Source of the DNA: Planococcus sp. CPCC 101016
GTDB taxonomy: Bacteria > Bacillota > Bacilli > Bacillales_A > Planococcaceae
Assembly: GCF_007859295.1 (NCBI RefSeq)
Contig: NZ_VOHB01000002.1
Coordinates: 496,001-560,000 of the forward strand
Length of the DNA stretch: 64,000 bases
Direction of reading: 5' to 3'
Part shown: piece by piece, positions 24,086 through 33,137 of the stretch
Position numbering within the stretch: the first letter of the stretch is position 1
Layout: every line of letters begins with the position of its first letter
The notes under the pieces: model-generated
Told to the model about the DNA's origin: nothing
Database searches by the model: none
What the model saw: the letters and a program-made list of their open reading frames with translations, nothing else
Made by a program: the position numbers and the translations under genes

Positions 24086-26194
24086 ATGAAACCAGTGATA
24101 GTCGCTGAAAAACCAAGCCAGGCCAAGGCCTATGCTGAAGCGTTCAAAACAACGAAACGCGACGGCTACATTGAAGTCGCGCCTGATGCGATTTTTCCGG
24201 AAGGAGCTTATATCACCTGGGGCATCGGACATCTTGTGGAGTTAAAAGAACCGAAGGCCTATGATCCAAAATGGGGCAAGTGGTCACTGGCTGCTTTGCC
24301 GATCCTGCCGGATACCTATCAGTTCCAAGTGGCACGGGGCAAAGCGCAGCAATTCGGCATTATCAAGAAATTGATTTTTCAAACCGATACGGTCATCAAT
24401 GCCTGTGATGTTGACCGGGAAGGGTCCAATATATTTTATAGCATCTATTACCAGACAGGAGCTAAGGGCAAAAAGATTCAGCGTTTGTGGATCAATTCGC
24501 TCGAAGCTGACGAAGTAAGAAAAGGTTTTCAGGAACTGCGTGACAATCGACAGGATTTGCTGTTGTACCAGGAAGCAAAAGCACGCCAGATCAGTGATTG
24601 GCTCGTCGGGATGAATGGTTCCCGACTGTATTCGCTATTGCTTCAGGAAAAAGGGATACGCGAAGTATTTGCCATTGGACGTGTCCAAACGCCGACCGTC
24701 TTTCTGATTTATCAGCGGGAAAAGGAAATAGAAGCGTTTGTTCCAGAGCCTTTTTATGAAATTGAAGGCATCTTTGATGCTGAAAAAGGGCGCTATAAAG
24801 GAAAAGCGAAGCTTCGGGCAAAAGAACGAAAAGAAGCGGAGGAGCTCTTGGCCAAACACGCCATTTCTGCCAAGGAAGAAGGCGTCGTAGCTCAAGTAAA
24901 AACCACAGAAAAGCGTACACCTCCGCCCCAGCTGCATTCCTTGTCGACTTTGCAGGCGGCAGCCAACCGGAAGTGGAAATACAGTCCTGCTAAAGTGCTG
25001 TCTGTTATGCAAGGTCTCTACGAAAAGAAACTGGTCAGCTATCCGAGAACTGATACTCAGCACATTACACCGGGCGAATTCAGCTATTTGGCGGGACAGG
25101 TTGAGAAATACCAGCAGCTAATTGATGCGCCATTTCCGATTGCTTCCAAATCGCCGAAAAAACGCTTTGTGGATAGCTCCAAGGTGCAGGAGCATTATGC
25201 TATCATCCCGACTAAAACCATACCAACAGCAAGAAAACTGGAAGGATTGGCAAGAGACGAGCGCAATTTATACGAAGAAGTACTGCGGACAACATTAGCG
25301 ATGTTTCATAAGGATTACCGGTACGCCGAAACAAAAGTGACCACGGATGTTAAAGGGCTATCGTTTTTTACAACAGGCAAAACAGAACTTGAAAAAGGCT
25401 GGAGAGAGCTGTTTCCTCCCGCCAAAGAAACGAAGCAGGAACCATCCTTGCCCGAACTGCGTGAACAAGAACGGGTAAAAAGTAAAATTGATATAAAAGA
25501 AAGCATGACGACACCGCCTAAACCTTATACTGAAGGCCAGTTGATTGCGATGATGAAGACCTGTGGAAAATTTGTCGAAGACGTGGAAGATACTGAAATC
25601 CTGAAAGAAATTGAAGGTCTCGGGACGGAAGCGACGAGAAGCGGCATCATCGAAACAATCAAACGCCATGAATATATTTCTGTCACTAAAAACATTGTCT
25701 CGATTACAGAAAAAGGCCGCATTCTGTGTCAGTCCATCGAAGGAAATCTGTTATCGAGCCCCTCGATGACTGCAAAATGGGAAACTTATTTGAAGAAGAT
25801 AGGCAAAGGCGAAGGTTCAGCAGAAGTGTTTCTGGCGACCATCGGAAAGTTCATTCAGAAGCTGCTTGACGAGGTACCGGGGCAAATGCAGAAAAATGGA
25901 TTGCCGGCAAAAATGGCGACGCCAGACGCCAAGGACGAAATCGCACTTTGCCCCCGTTGCAAAACGGGCATGATCGTATCGCGTAGAGGCTCTTATAACT
26001 GCACCGAACATGCCAATGGCTGCAAACAATCCTTTCCCGCTACTTTCCTGAAAAAAAGGCTGACGGCTAAGCAAATCGAATATTTATGCACAAGAGGAAA
26101 AACACCAGTCATCAAAGGTTTTGTTTCAAAAAACGGCAAGAAATTCAACGCGAAATTAGTGTTGGAAGATGGAAAGTTGAAAATGGAGTTTTAA
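24086..26194 (+). CDS. topB: DNA topoisomerase III
   Basis: This 702-residue type IA topoisomerase relaxes and decatenates DNA. It opens with the Toprim motif (VIVAEKPSQAKAYAEAF) and has the metal-binding acidic triad in NACDVDREGSNIFY. The catalytic Tyr is in VSYPRTDTQHI (about residue 312). A C-terminal zinc-ribbon-like region (LCPRCKTGMIVSRRGSYNCTEH, cysteines at about 620-640) follows. Length suits bacterial TopB. It is monocistronic and divergent from the oxidoreductase. Confidence 0.94.
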   Translation: MKPVIVAEKPSQAKAYAEAFKTTKRDGYIEVAPDAIFPEGAYITWGIGHLVELKEPKAYDPKWGKWSLAALPILPDTYQFQVARGKAQQFGIIKKLIFQTDTVINACDVDREGSNIFYSIYYQTGAKGKKIQRLWINSLEADEVRKGFQELRDNRQDLLLYQEAKARQISDWLVGMNGSRLYSLLLQEKGIREVFAIGRVQTPTVFLIYQREKEIEAFVPEPFYEIEGIFDAEKGRYKGKAKLRAKERKEAEELLAKHAISAKEEGVVAQVKTTEKRTPPPQLHSLSTLQAAANRKWKYSPAKVLSVMQGLYEKKLVSYPRTDTQHITPGEFSYLAGQVEKYQQLIDAPFPIASKSPKKRFVDSSKVQEHYAIIPTKTIPTARKLEGLARDERNLYEEVLRTTLAMFHKDYRYAETKVTTDVKGLSFFTTGKTELEKGWRELFPPAKETKQEPSLPELREQERVKSKIDIKESMTTPPKPYTEGQLIAMMKTCGKFVEDVEDTEILKEIEGLGTEATRSGIIETIKRHEYISVTKNIVSITEKGRILCQSIEGNLLSSPSMTAKWETYLKKIGKGEGSAEVFLATIGKFIQKLLDEVPGQMQKNGLPAKMATPDAKDEIALCPRCKTGMIVSRRGSYNCTEHANGCKQSFPATFLKKRLTAKQIEYLCTRGKTPVIKGFVSKNGKKFNAKLVLEDGKLKMEF

Positions 26195-26308
26195 CTTTAT
26201 ACAGGAAGACTTGCATCCAGAAGCTTGATTGATTGCAATGGCTCAACTCTTTCTTTAATAATAAAAACAGAAAGCAAGGCATAACATTTACAGGAGAGGG
26301 AGTTTCGT

Positions 26309-27529
26309 ATGAAATATAATTTTGATGAAATTGTAAACAGAAGAGGCACATACTCCATGAAATGGGATGGGGGAGAATTGATTAAGCAGTTTGGGCTAAC
26401 GGAGAGATATGATGACGAAACCATTCCGTTATTTACCGCTGACATGGATTTGCCGGTTCCACAGCCTCTAGTGGAAGCTTTGCACAGAACCGTAGATCAT
26501 CGGATTTATGGATATTCAGTTTTTCCGGATGAATATTTTGAGGCCATCCAGTCATGGCTACAGAAACGGCATGGCTGGAAAGTGGAAAAAGAACAGATTG
26601 TCTACAGCCCGGGAACAGTTCACGCATTAAACATTGCCGTTAAAGCATTCACAAATTTAGAAGATGGTGTGATGATTCAACGGCCTGTATACCCACCGTT
26701 CACTTCAGTCATTGAAGGAAATGGACGGAAAGTGGTGAATAATGCGTTGAAAGTAGATGAGGAAGGCTATTACTCAATCGATTTTGAGGATTTTGAAGCC
26801 AAAGCGAAGAGTGACGATACGACAATGTTTATTCTATGCAATCCCCATAACCCCACAGGAAGAATCTTCAACGAAGAAGAGTTAAAAAAGATGGCTGCTA
26901 TTTGCCACGAAAACAATGTATTGGTTATAGCGGATGAAATTCATGGAGATCTGCTTCGCCGCGGAAATCAATTTATCCCGATGGCTAAAGCAGCAGAACA
27001 AACGGATCACATCATTACCTGCACAGCAATTAACAAAACCTTTAACGTTGCTGGATTGCATTGCACCAATGTCATCATCACCGATGAGAAGCTGCGGACA
27101 AAATTCGCAACTGAGATGGGTATGCAATTGGCTTCTCCATTTGCGATTGCCGCACTGATTGCTGTTTACAATGAAGGAGAAGACTGGCTGGAGCAGTTGA
27201 CGGATTATATCGATGGAACCATGACATACATTAAAGAGTTTCTAGCTGAAAATATGCCGGAAGTAAAGGTTTCGATTCCGGAAGGGACGTATATCATGTG
27301 GCTGGATTTCAGCGGCTACGGTATTTCAGCTAAGGAAATCCATGACCGCATTTACAATAAAGCCAATGTCCTGCTCGAAGACGGCAGTATGTTCGGCGAA
27401 GAAGGAGAGTTTTATCAGCGGATCTGTACGCCTTCTCCACGCCCGCTCATTCAGGAAGCCTTAGAAAGAATAGCCAAAGAGTTCGAAGATATTTCCTCAA
27501 GAAAACTGGTAGAAAAAGCGGATAATTAA
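26309..27529 (+). CDS. MalY/PatB-type PLP C-S lyase (cystathionine beta-lyase-like)
   Basis: This 406-residue PLP enzyme of the MalY/PatB subfamily cleaves C-S bonds of cystathionine or cysteine conjugates. Signatures are PLFTADMDLPVP (N-terminal), YSPGTVHALNIAVKAF, LCNPHNPTGR, ADEIHGDL, and the PLP Lys in TAINKTFNVAGL (about residue 240). The C-terminal CTPSPRPLIQEALERI carries the carboxylate-binding Arg. Start follows GGAGAGGGAG. It is monocistronic. Sulfur assimilation or aminoacyl-S-conjugate breakdown is likely. Confidence 0.88.
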   Translation: MKYNFDEIVNRRGTYSMKWDGGELIKQFGLTERYDDETIPLFTADMDLPVPQPLVEALHRTVDHRIYGYSVFPDEYFEAIQSWLQKRHGWKVEKEQIVYSPGTVHALNIAVKAFTNLEDGVMIQRPVYPPFTSVIEGNGRKVVNNALKVDEEGYYSIDFEDFEAKAKSDDTTMFILCNPHNPTGRIFNEEELKKMAAICHENNVLVIADEIHGDLLRRGNQFIPMAKAAEQTDHIITCTAINKTFNVAGLHCTNVIITDEKLRTKFATEMGMQLASPFAIAALIAVYNEGEDWLEQLTDYIDGTMTYIKEFLAENMPEVKVSIPEGTYIMWLDFSGYGISAKEIHDRIYNKANVLLEDGSMFGEEGEFYQRICTPSPRPLIQEALERIAKEFEDISSRKLVEKADN

Positions 27530-27728
27530 TAAAAGGGCCGAATTTAAGGGCAATCCCTATTCCTGTTCCCTTTACCTAAGCCGTAGAATTTAGTACAATA
27601 AAAGAACTTGGAAAACAATAGCGTTTCCGACTTGGTATAAAATTTATTTAATGACTCCGGCTGATAACCATCGCCTTTCCACTCAATTTTATATCTTGGT
27701 TAAATATTTCAGACAATAGAGCTGACAT

Positions 27729-27778
27729 AAAAGCCGAAAAGAATGCCTTTAAATAGAGGCAGTTCTTTTCGGCTTTTC
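27729..27778 (+). terminator. Hairpin with T-run upstream of the 64-aa gene
   Basis: The outer stem is AAAAGCCGAAAAGAA/TTCTTTTCGGCTTTT; a shorter inner stem is TGCCT/AGGCA. It lies 200 bp after the patB-like gene and 32 bp before a small gene, so it could end the former or attenuate the latter. The rest of 27530-27728 holds no recognisable gene. Confidence 0.65.
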
Positions 27779-27809
27779 TTATTTCTGAAAAAGAAAGGAA
27801 GCGATTTTT

Positions 27810-28004
27810 ATGCATTACTTTGTAGATCACAAGAAAAAAAGAATTCATCAACGTCAATTTGCGGGAGACCGGTGCGGATTTGTAGAAACACCTGTGGAAA
27901 AAAGAGAGTTTACTGATAGAGCTGAATACATTGAGCAATTGGAGGAACGGGATTCGTATGAGTTCTGTCCGCATTGCCAAACAGCTCAGATGATTAGCAG
28001 TTAA
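27810..28004 (+). CDS. Small Cys-rich-tail protein, unknown function
   Basis: This 64-residue hydrophilic protein starts MHYFVDHKKKRIHQRQFAGD and ends with a CPHC pair in YEFCPHCQTAQMISS, suggesting a half zinc-ribbon; a third Cys lies in DRCGF. The ATG has an AAAGGAAG ribosome site 9 bases upstream. The basic N-terminal and acidic middle parts are distinct. I do not recognise the family. It is flanked by hairpins on both sides, which argues that it is an independent transcription unit. Confidence 0.6.
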   Translation: MHYFVDHKKKRIHQRQFAGDRCGFVETPVEKREFTDRAEYIEQLEERDSYEFCPHCQTAQMISS

Positions 28005-28057
28005 AAAAGAACGTTCACATTAAGTACAAGCAGTTGCAGAAATTGGTTAAATACAAA

Positions 28058-28102
28058 AACCGTAAACAACTCGAGTTAGCTCACTCGACATTGTCTACGG
28101 TT
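28058..28102. repeat. Imperfect inverted repeat
   Basis: Arms AACCGTAAACAACTCGAGT and ACTCGACATTGTCTACGGTT pair imperfectly around TAGCTC. It lies between the small gene and the terminator and shares the GTAGACAA core with the ends of the composite repeat at 22.6 kb. Confidence 0.45.
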
Positions 28103-28108
28103 ACTCAT

Positions 28109-28131
28109 ACCAGCTAATAGCTGGTTTTTTT
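28109..28131 (+). terminator. Terminator between 64-aa and DUF2294 genes
   Basis: A palindrome ACCAGCTA/TAGCTGGT with a one-base centre is followed by seven T residues, the last overlapping the stop of the convergent DUF2294 gene. Confidence 0.75.
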
Positions 28132-28828
28132 ATTGTTTGGCAGTTTCTAAAAGCAATACAATATAGCCCTTATCGGTAATGAAATTCCAATCGAGAAAAA
28201 CTTCCAAAATCGGTTGCTTCATAATAGCTTCAATGCGGGTCTGCAATACTAATCTTCTTTCCAAAGGGCGCTTGACCAATTTCAATTCTTCAACAAATCC
28301 GCCTCGAATCAATTCTTTTTCAATTTCCACAAAAATACCTGACCGTTCGATTAACAGCGTACGGTTGTTCAACCAGTACAACTCAGTAGATTCGGGAGTT
28401 TTCTGAGCTTTCCGACTGGCTTCCTCCACTTCTTCGCGAATGCTTTCCACGTGGATATCAGAATCCCACTCAATATCTGCCGCGGAGGACTTATCTGCCA
28501 TGACCGCTAAAATCATACCGGTTTGATCATCTAAATTCCAATCTGCATAGACATCCTCGATCTCAAGCTTTCCGATTTTCCATAAATCCAATTTAATATC
28601 TGCAGCCAATTGATTCATCAATAGGTCCCGTGTCTCCAAAACTCTCCTATGTTCTTGCTGCTTCAGCAGGATTTTTTCAGTGGGTGCCAAGAATCCGCGA
28701 AGATGGATGGAGATGAATGGAGGCTTGACTGTTACAAAAACGGATGTAGGGCCTTTTCCGAAATGATCACGCAATAAGGTGGAAATATAGCTGCCAACTT
28801 CATTGTGTATTGTTTTTTCATTTGACAT
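28130..28828 (-). CDS. DUF2294 domain protein (two tandem domains)
   Basis: This 232-residue protein has two related halves of the DUF2294 family. The first is around GKGPTSVFVTVKPPFISIHL and RRVLETRDLLMNQL-IEDVYADWNLDDQTGMILAV. The second has RRLVLQTRIEAIMKQ-LEVFLDWNFITDKGYIVLLL. The recurring pattern is an arginine helix followed by a DWN-x-DDxG-I strand. Function is unknown. No membrane segment or signal peptide is visible. It is monocistronic, with ATG 28828 preceded by an AAGGAGA site. Confidence 0.8.
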   Translation of the reverse strand: MSNEKTIHNEVGSYISTLLRDHFGKGPTSVFVTVKPPFISIHLRGFLAPTEKILLKQQEHRRVLETRDLLMNQLAADIKLDLWKIGKLEIEDVYADWNLDDQTGMILAVMADKSSAADIEWDSDIHVESIREEVEEASRKAQKTPESTELYWLNNRTLLIERSGIFVEIEKELIRGGFVEELKLVKRPLERRLVLQTRIEAIMKQPILEVFLDWNFITDKGYIVLLLETAKQ

Positions 28829-29128
28829 GATAAATTAGGTCTCCTTCTATTGTACAGCTATGGCCGAAACCGATTATTTGCCAATACGGTTTTACGCATC
28901 CTAAGTTTTATTTCGAAAGCACAATCTAGATTCTGCAACGGCTATAAGTTGCTTTGGACATGAGTTCAATTGGCTTCATTATACGGGATTGCTGTTGCTA
29001 ATTAAAGAAATGAATAAAAGATGTTGGGATTTTGACGTCATATTCATTTATTTTGTAAAATTCTCGTGCTCCGTCTAACGTTACTAGGTTTATTGAATCA
29101 ATTTCAGGGTTTCTTATTGAGTCTTTTT
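28829..29128. other. Intergenic region without a recognisable gene
   Basis: This 300-bp A+T-rich gap lies between the divergent DUF2294 and DUF2243 genes. No open frame with a ribosome site and no strong hairpin was seen. The sigma-B promoter for DUF2243 starts at its right end. Confidence 0.5.
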
Positions 29129-29154
29129 GTTTTACACCAGTAAAAAAAGGGTAT
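29129..29154 (+). promoter_or_regulatory. Sigma-B promoter of the DUF2243 gene
   Basis: GTTTTA (29129-29134), 14-bp spacer, GGGTAT (29149-29154) match the Bacillus sigma-B consensus GTTTWW-N12-15-GGGWAW exactly. The gene start is 65 bp downstream of the -10, so the frame that stays open upstream cannot be translated from this transcript. Confidence 0.75.
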
Positions 29155-29219
29155 TATTTGGAAAATGCCGTAATACTTCAGTTCTAGATATTCTAGATCG
29201 AGCAAGAGAGGAGGATTTC

Positions 29220-29729
29220 ATGACTTCATCCACAAACAAAACTACCGATTATACAAAAGAAAAGAATCGGAGAGTTCATGCTAAAAGAAATGTCTGGTCC
29301 GGATTCCTATTTGGCATTGGATTAGTGGCTTTTATTGATGAAACCGTTTTTCATCAATTGTTGCATTGGCATCATTTTTACGACAGATCCACAACGGATG
29401 TGGGGTTGGTTTCAGATGGTTTTTTTCATGCTTTCAGCTGGTTTGCGACCGTAGCTTCTTTATTTCTTTTTGCTGATCTTCAGCGCCGTAAAGCCTTGTG
29501 GCCAAAACGTTGGCTGGGCGGCGTATTTGTCGGTGCGGGAGCATTTCAGCTTTATGACGGACTTGTTCAGCATAAATTATTGGAACTTCACCAAATCCGT
29601 TATGGAGTGGACTTATTGCCATACGATCTCGCATGGAATATTACAGCGGCGGCTTTGCTTTTGGTTGGATGGTTTTTACTGTGGAAGACTCCCAATACTC
29701 CTGCAAAGCCCAACGGCACCCGTGAGTAG
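29220..29729 (+). CDS. DUF2243 membrane protein
   Basis: This 169-residue membrane protein of the DUF2243 family has about four helices. It carries the family's His-rich motif FIDETVFHQLLHWHHFYD (about residues 35-52) and a second conserved part YDGLVQHKLLELHQIRYGVD. The histidines suggest metal or haem binding, but function is unknown. ATG 29220 has a GAGAGGAGGA ribosome site and lies behind a consensus sigma-B promoter, so it belongs to the general stress regulon. It is convergent with the PCMT-like gene without an obvious terminator between them. Confidence 0.82.
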   Translation: MTSSTNKTTDYTKEKNRRVHAKRNVWSGFLFGIGLVAFIDETVFHQLLHWHHFYDRSTTDVGLVSDGFFHAFSWFATVASLFLFADLQRRKALWPKRWLGGVFVGAGAFQLYDGLVQHKLLELHQIRYGVDLLPYDLAWNITAAALLLVGWFLLWKTPNTPAKPNGTRE

Positions 29730-29766
29730 GACATCAATCTTGCAGTGTTTGCCTAACTGCCACTGC

Positions 29767-30354
29767 TTATTGTCGTTCATACTTGCCTTTAAGTGGAACA
29801 AACAAGACTTCGTTTAAAAGAGTGGTATAAATTTTTCCGCTCGCATCTTTCTCAATCAATCGGAGTTCTTGGCTAAAGGCATTTCCAACCGGAATAACCA
29901 TTTTTCCGTCTTCTCCCAGCTGTTCCAAAAGCTCTTTCGGCACTTCAGAAGCTGCGGCAGTGACCATAATGCGATCGAAAGGAGCGTGTTCTGGCCAACC
30001 TTCACTGCCATCTCCCAACTTAAAGTGGATATTGCGAAAATCCATTTGAGCGAGCCGCTCTTTTGCACGGTGATGCAGCTCGCCAATTCTCTCAATGGTA
30101 AAGACAGATCCAGAAAAAGCCGCCAATAACGCGGTTTGAAAGCCTGATCCGGTTCCCAGTTCCAGTACTTTCAATTCCGGCTGAAGGTCAAGAGCCAATG
30201 TCATTTCAAGAACTAAAGAGGGCTGGGAAATGGTCTGTTCAAATCCAATAGGCAGGGCTTGGTCAAATTTGGCCAGGTCTTTGTTGGAATCCATGAAAAA
30301 ACCTCGATCCATCTGTTTGAAATAAGAAATGATTTCTTTTTTTTGGCTTTTCAT
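29767..30354 (-). CDS. Protein-L-isoaspartate O-methyltransferase-like protein
   Basis: This 195-residue SAM-dependent methyltransferase resembles PCMT (Pcm), which repairs isoaspartyl residues in aged proteins. SAM motif I VLELGTGSGFQTALLAAFSG (residues about 70-89), FTIERIGELHHRAKERL and GDGSEGWPEHAPFDRIMVTAAA all follow the PCMT pattern; the last includes the conserved ITAAA-type stretch. ATG 30354 fits the length of the family; upstream codons are not supported, and the ribosome site (GCGGGTG) is weak. Proximity to msrA, which repairs oxidised methionine, suggests a protein-repair pair. Confidence 0.83.
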   Translation of the reverse strand: MKSQKKEIISYFKQMDRGFFMDSNKDLAKFDQALPIGFEQTISQPSLVLEMTLALDLQPELKVLELGTGSGFQTALLAAFSGSVFTIERIGELHHRAKERLAQMDFRNIHFKLGDGSEGWPEHAPFDRIMVTAAASEVPKELLEQLGEDGKMVIPVGNAFSQELRLIEKDASGKIYTTLLNEVLFVPLKGKYERQ

Positions 30355-30505
30355 TGCAGACACCCGCTTTCTTTTGCTGTGGTTTTCCGAATAAAGTAGC
30401 TGAGCCATGCATTTTCTGAGCAGTCTTGTTACATTAATTTTAAGGAAATAGGAGTGAACTGTATAGTAATAGCTACGGAATTCAAGGTGGAAAGAAGGGT
30501 TGAAC

Positions 30506-31186
30506 ATGAGGTTGCGGCAAATGACCATTGAAAAAGTTGAGGAAGGACTTCATCGAAATAGACAGCGATTGGAACTCGCTACTTTCGGTATGGGCTGCTT
30601 CTGGGGGCCGGAAGCCCGGTTCGGGAGCATGGCGGGGGTAATCCGAACGCGTGTCGGGTTTGCAGGAGGAACAATGCCATCTCCCACTTACCGGCAGATG
30701 GCAGATCATACAGAAACCATTCAAATTGAATTTGATCCACAGCAAATCAGCTACGAAGAGGTGCTCAAAGAATTTTGGCAGAACCATTATCCAAATCGGG
30801 ATAATTACAAAGGAAGACAATATATTTCTTTGCTTCACTACCATACAGATCAGCAGCGACAGATCATAAAAAAAGTTCTGCCAGAAATGGAATCACGGTT
30901 GGGTGAATTGATTGAAACGGAAATTTCATCTTTTACCCAGTTCACTCTTGCTGAAGAGCGTCATCAAAAATACTACTTGAAACGCTATCCCAAAGCACTG
31001 GAACAACTGAAAGAGCTTTATCCGGACAGTCGGTTTTTAACGGATTCGACTTTCGCTGCACGACTTAACGGTTTTGTAAAAGGCTTTGGTACAAAAGACA
31101 GTATGCTGAAAGAAATTTCGCAATGGAGCATTGGAGAAGACGAGAAGGCTTATTTGACTGAGTTATTTGCAATGATGAAATGGTAA
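30506..31186 (+). CDS. msrA: Peptide methionine-S-sulfoxide reductase MsrA
   Basis: This 226-residue enzyme reduces methionine-S-sulfoxide in proteins. The catalytic Cys is in FGMGCFWGPEARFG (about residue 32). Other conserved parts are RVGFAGGTMPSPTYRQM and the EFWQNHYP segment. A C-terminal region of about 60 residues (from YPDSRFLTDSTFAAR) follows the catalytic core and is longer than in minimal MsrA; it contains no Cys, so the resolving thiol must be elsewhere or in thioredoxin. ATG 30506, 6 bases after AAGAAGG, is preferred over a TTG at 30500. It diverges from the PCMT-like gene. Confidence 0.9.
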   Translation: MRLRQMTIEKVEEGLHRNRQRLELATFGMGCFWGPEARFGSMAGVIRTRVGFAGGTMPSPTYRQMADHTETIQIEFDPQQISYEEVLKEFWQNHYPNRDNYKGRQYISLLHYHTDQQRQIIKKVLPEMESRLGELIETEISSFTQFTLAEERHQKYYLKRYPKALEQLKELYPDSRFLTDSTFAARLNGFVKGFGTKDSMLKEISQWSIGEDEKAYLTELFAMMKW

Positions 31187-31239
31187 TGAAAAAAGGGGCA
31201 TTCAGCTCCAGATATGCCTGAATAACCAGGAGGGATATC

Positions 31240-31935
31240 ATGAATTTACTTCCGACAGATTATGTGGAAATTGTCATGCGCTTATTGGCGGCTGCTCTTT
31301 TCAGTGGACTGATTGGCATTGAAAGAGAGGCGAAAAGCCAGCCGGCAGGTCTTCGAACACATTTACTGGTAGGAATAGGTTCCTGTCTCATGATGATTCT
31401 GTCAATAACAGGCTTTGATTCCTTTATCAATAGGGACAACAGCACGATTCGGTTTGACCCATCGCGTATTCCCTCCTATGTCATCAGCGGGATCGGATTC
31501 TTGGGAGCGGGCACCATCATTGTCCATCGCGGATCCGTTAAGGGACTTACAACAGCCGCTTCCGTATGGGTTGCTGCAGGACTGGGCTTAACTGTTGGTG
31601 CAGGCATGTATTTTTCGGCATTTTTGACCACTGTTATTGTTCTGCTGACCTTGTATGTTCTATATCATATCGAAAGTAAATTTTTTAAAAATCGCTTAAA
31701 GAAAAGTGTGCTAGTTACTGCCGAAGACCGGGAAGCCCTTTTTTCTGATTTGACTGCTGTATTTGCAGAATTACAAATGAACATTGCCGAATTTCAAATT
31801 GAAAACGCTATTTCTTATAGTGAGAAAAACTTTTCGACCTATAATTTTATAGTCGGTGAAGGGAAAGTTGACAATGAAATTAAATTAGTTCAGAAATTAT
31901 ATGAGGTCGAAGGGGTAAGCAAAGTAATCATATGA
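31240..31935 (+). CDS. MgtC/SapB family membrane protein
   Basis: This 231-residue protein has an N-terminal MgtC domain with about four helices: LFSGLIGIEREAKSQPAGLR, LVGIGSCLMMILS, GIGFLGAGTIIVHRG and LTTAASVWVAAGLGL. A soluble C-terminal ACT-like domain covers about residues 150-231. MgtC proteins affect Mg2+ homeostasis and ATP synthase activity; the role in this organism is not known. It follows msrA by 53 bp on the same strand and may be read through from it. Confidence 0.87.
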   Translation: MNLLPTDYVEIVMRLLAAALFSGLIGIEREAKSQPAGLRTHLLVGIGSCLMMILSITGFDSFINRDNSTIRFDPSRIPSYVISGIGFLGAGTIIVHRGSVKGLTTAASVWVAAGLGLTVGAGMYFSAFLTTVIVLLTLYVLYHIESKFFKNRLKKSVLVTAEDREALFSDLTAVFAELQMNIAEFQIENAISYSEKNFSTYNFIVGEGKVDNEIKLVQKLYEVEGVSKVII

Positions 31936-31940
31936 GTGAG

Positions 31941-31976
31941 AAAAAACCGAATGAGACCGATTTTCGGTTTTTTTTT
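31941..31976 (+). terminator. Terminator after mgtC-like gene
   Basis: Stem AAAACCGAA/TTCGGTTTT followed by a run of T residues. Confidence 0.8.
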
Positions 31977-32064
31977 GTGCACTTGGCAGTAAAGGAATAC
32001 GCGTCACACAAATAGAACATAATCTATGCAGTCTTTTTTAGACAAAAAGAAGAGGTGATATCTA

Positions 32065-32259
32065 GTGGATCAAACAACATTGCTTTTGGCTTTGCTGCCA
32101 ATTCTCGTCATTCAACTTGCTTTAATGATTTTTGCTTTGGTGGATTTGATTAAAAACCCCAACCCGAATGGTCCAAAATGGATGTGGGGCATAGTCATTG
32201 TCGTTATCAACATTATCGGACCTATTCTGTATTTTGTGTTGGGGAGGAGAAATTATTGA
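32065..32259 (+). CDS. yxlE: YxlE-like PLDc_N small membrane protein
   Basis: This 64-residue protein is a phospholipase D nuclease N-terminal (PLDc_N) domain: two helices separated by IKNPNPNGPKWMWG and ending ILYFVLGRRNY. In B. subtilis the equivalent YxlE is encoded between the sigma-Y anti-sigma genes and the YxlFG exporter. Here it starts the operon, with an AGAGGTGAT ribosome site. Its stop overlaps the TTG start of the ABC ATPase gene (TTGA), so the two are translationally coupled. Confidence 0.8.
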   Translation: MDQTTLLLALLPILVIQLALMIFALVDLIKNPNPNGPKWMWGIVIVVINIIGPILYFVLGRRNY

Positions 32260-33137
32260 ATATAGTTGATGTAAAAGGATTGACGAAGCGTTATGGACAG
32301 GAAAACGCAGTCGAAGATCTCTCTTTTGTATTGGAAAAAGGGACGGCTACGGCTTTAATTGGTCCAAATGGAGCGGGGAAAACGACAAGCTTGTCGATGC
32401 TGGCGGGTCTCTTGACCCCCACGAATGGAAAAATTACAATGGCTGAAGACTTGACAGTCGGGTTTCTGCCCCAATACCCGCAATTCTTTCCATGGTTAAC
32501 AGCTCTTGAATTTACGGAAATGGCTGCAAAACTAAGTGGAGTTGAAATTGCAAAAGCGAAACTACAGGCAACTCGCACACTGGAATTTGTAGGCCTTGGA
32601 GCTGAGATCAATAAAAAAGTCGGTGCTTTTTCAGGGGGGATGAAGCAGCGTCTCGGCCTTGCGCAAGCAATTGTCCATCAGCCAAAACTTCTTCTTCTTG
32701 ATGAACCGATTTCAGCTTTGGATCCAACGGGCCGCAGAGAAATCATGAATTTACTGAAGTCATTGCAGCAGGACACGACAATTCTGTATTCTACCCATAT
32801 TTTGAACGACGCAGAAGAAATGACTGATCAGCTGCTGTTTATGAAAGGCGGGTGTTTGATTGAACAAGGGTCTTTGCGGGAAGTGAAAGAACGGCATGCA
32901 AATCCACAAATCCGAATACAGTTTCAAAGCAATTCCAGGGCTTTGGCATTTACAGAGAGGCAAATGTGGAAATGCGAAGTCAAAGAGAACTCGGTTTTTC
33001 TTCCTTTTTACGAAAATGGTCCGAACATGCAACAGGTTCTTCACGTGCTGGCTTCTGAAAAAGAGGACATTTTGGGTGTCGAATTTCAAACAGCTTCTCT
33101 AGAGGAAATCTTTTTAAAGGTGGTCGCTGCCGAATGA
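32256..33137 (+). CDS. yxlF: ABC transporter ATP-binding protein, YxlF-like
   Basis: This 293-residue ATPase has Walker A IGPNGAGKTTS (about residues 38-48), signature FSGGMKQRLGLAQA, Walker B LLLLDEPISALD and H-loop STHIL. The C-terminal 70 residues form the domain usual for ABC-2 type exporters. The start is TTG 32256 overlapping the yxlE stop, after GGGGAGGAGA. A longer reading from 32178 lies inside yxlE and is discarded. The stop overlaps the permease start as ATGA. Confidence 0.88.
   Translation: MNIVDVKGLTKRYGQENAVEDLSFVLEKGTATALIGPNGAGKTTSLSMLAGLLTPTNGKITMAEDLTVGFLPQYPQFFPWLTALEFTEMAAKLSGVEIAKAKLQATRTLEFVGLGAEINKKVGAFSGGMKQRLGLAQAIVHQPKLLLLDEPISALDPTGRREIMNLLKSLQQDTTILYSTHILNDAEEMTDQLLFMKGGCLIEQGSLREVKERHANPQIRIQFQSNSRALAFTERQMWKCEVKENSVFLPFYENGPNMQQVLHVLASEKEDILGVEFQTASLEEIFLKVVAAE

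Noticed and set aside
24086..24232. N-terminal extension of the NAD(P)-binding gene across the divergent topB start
   Set aside because: The extension lacks a ribosome site and family resemblance; ATG 23947 with AAAGGAG gives the expected Rossmann start.
27648..27980. A 110-codon minus-strand frame over the hairpin and the 64-aa gene
   Set aside because: No ribosome site, it runs through a strong hairpin and antisense to a better-supported gene.
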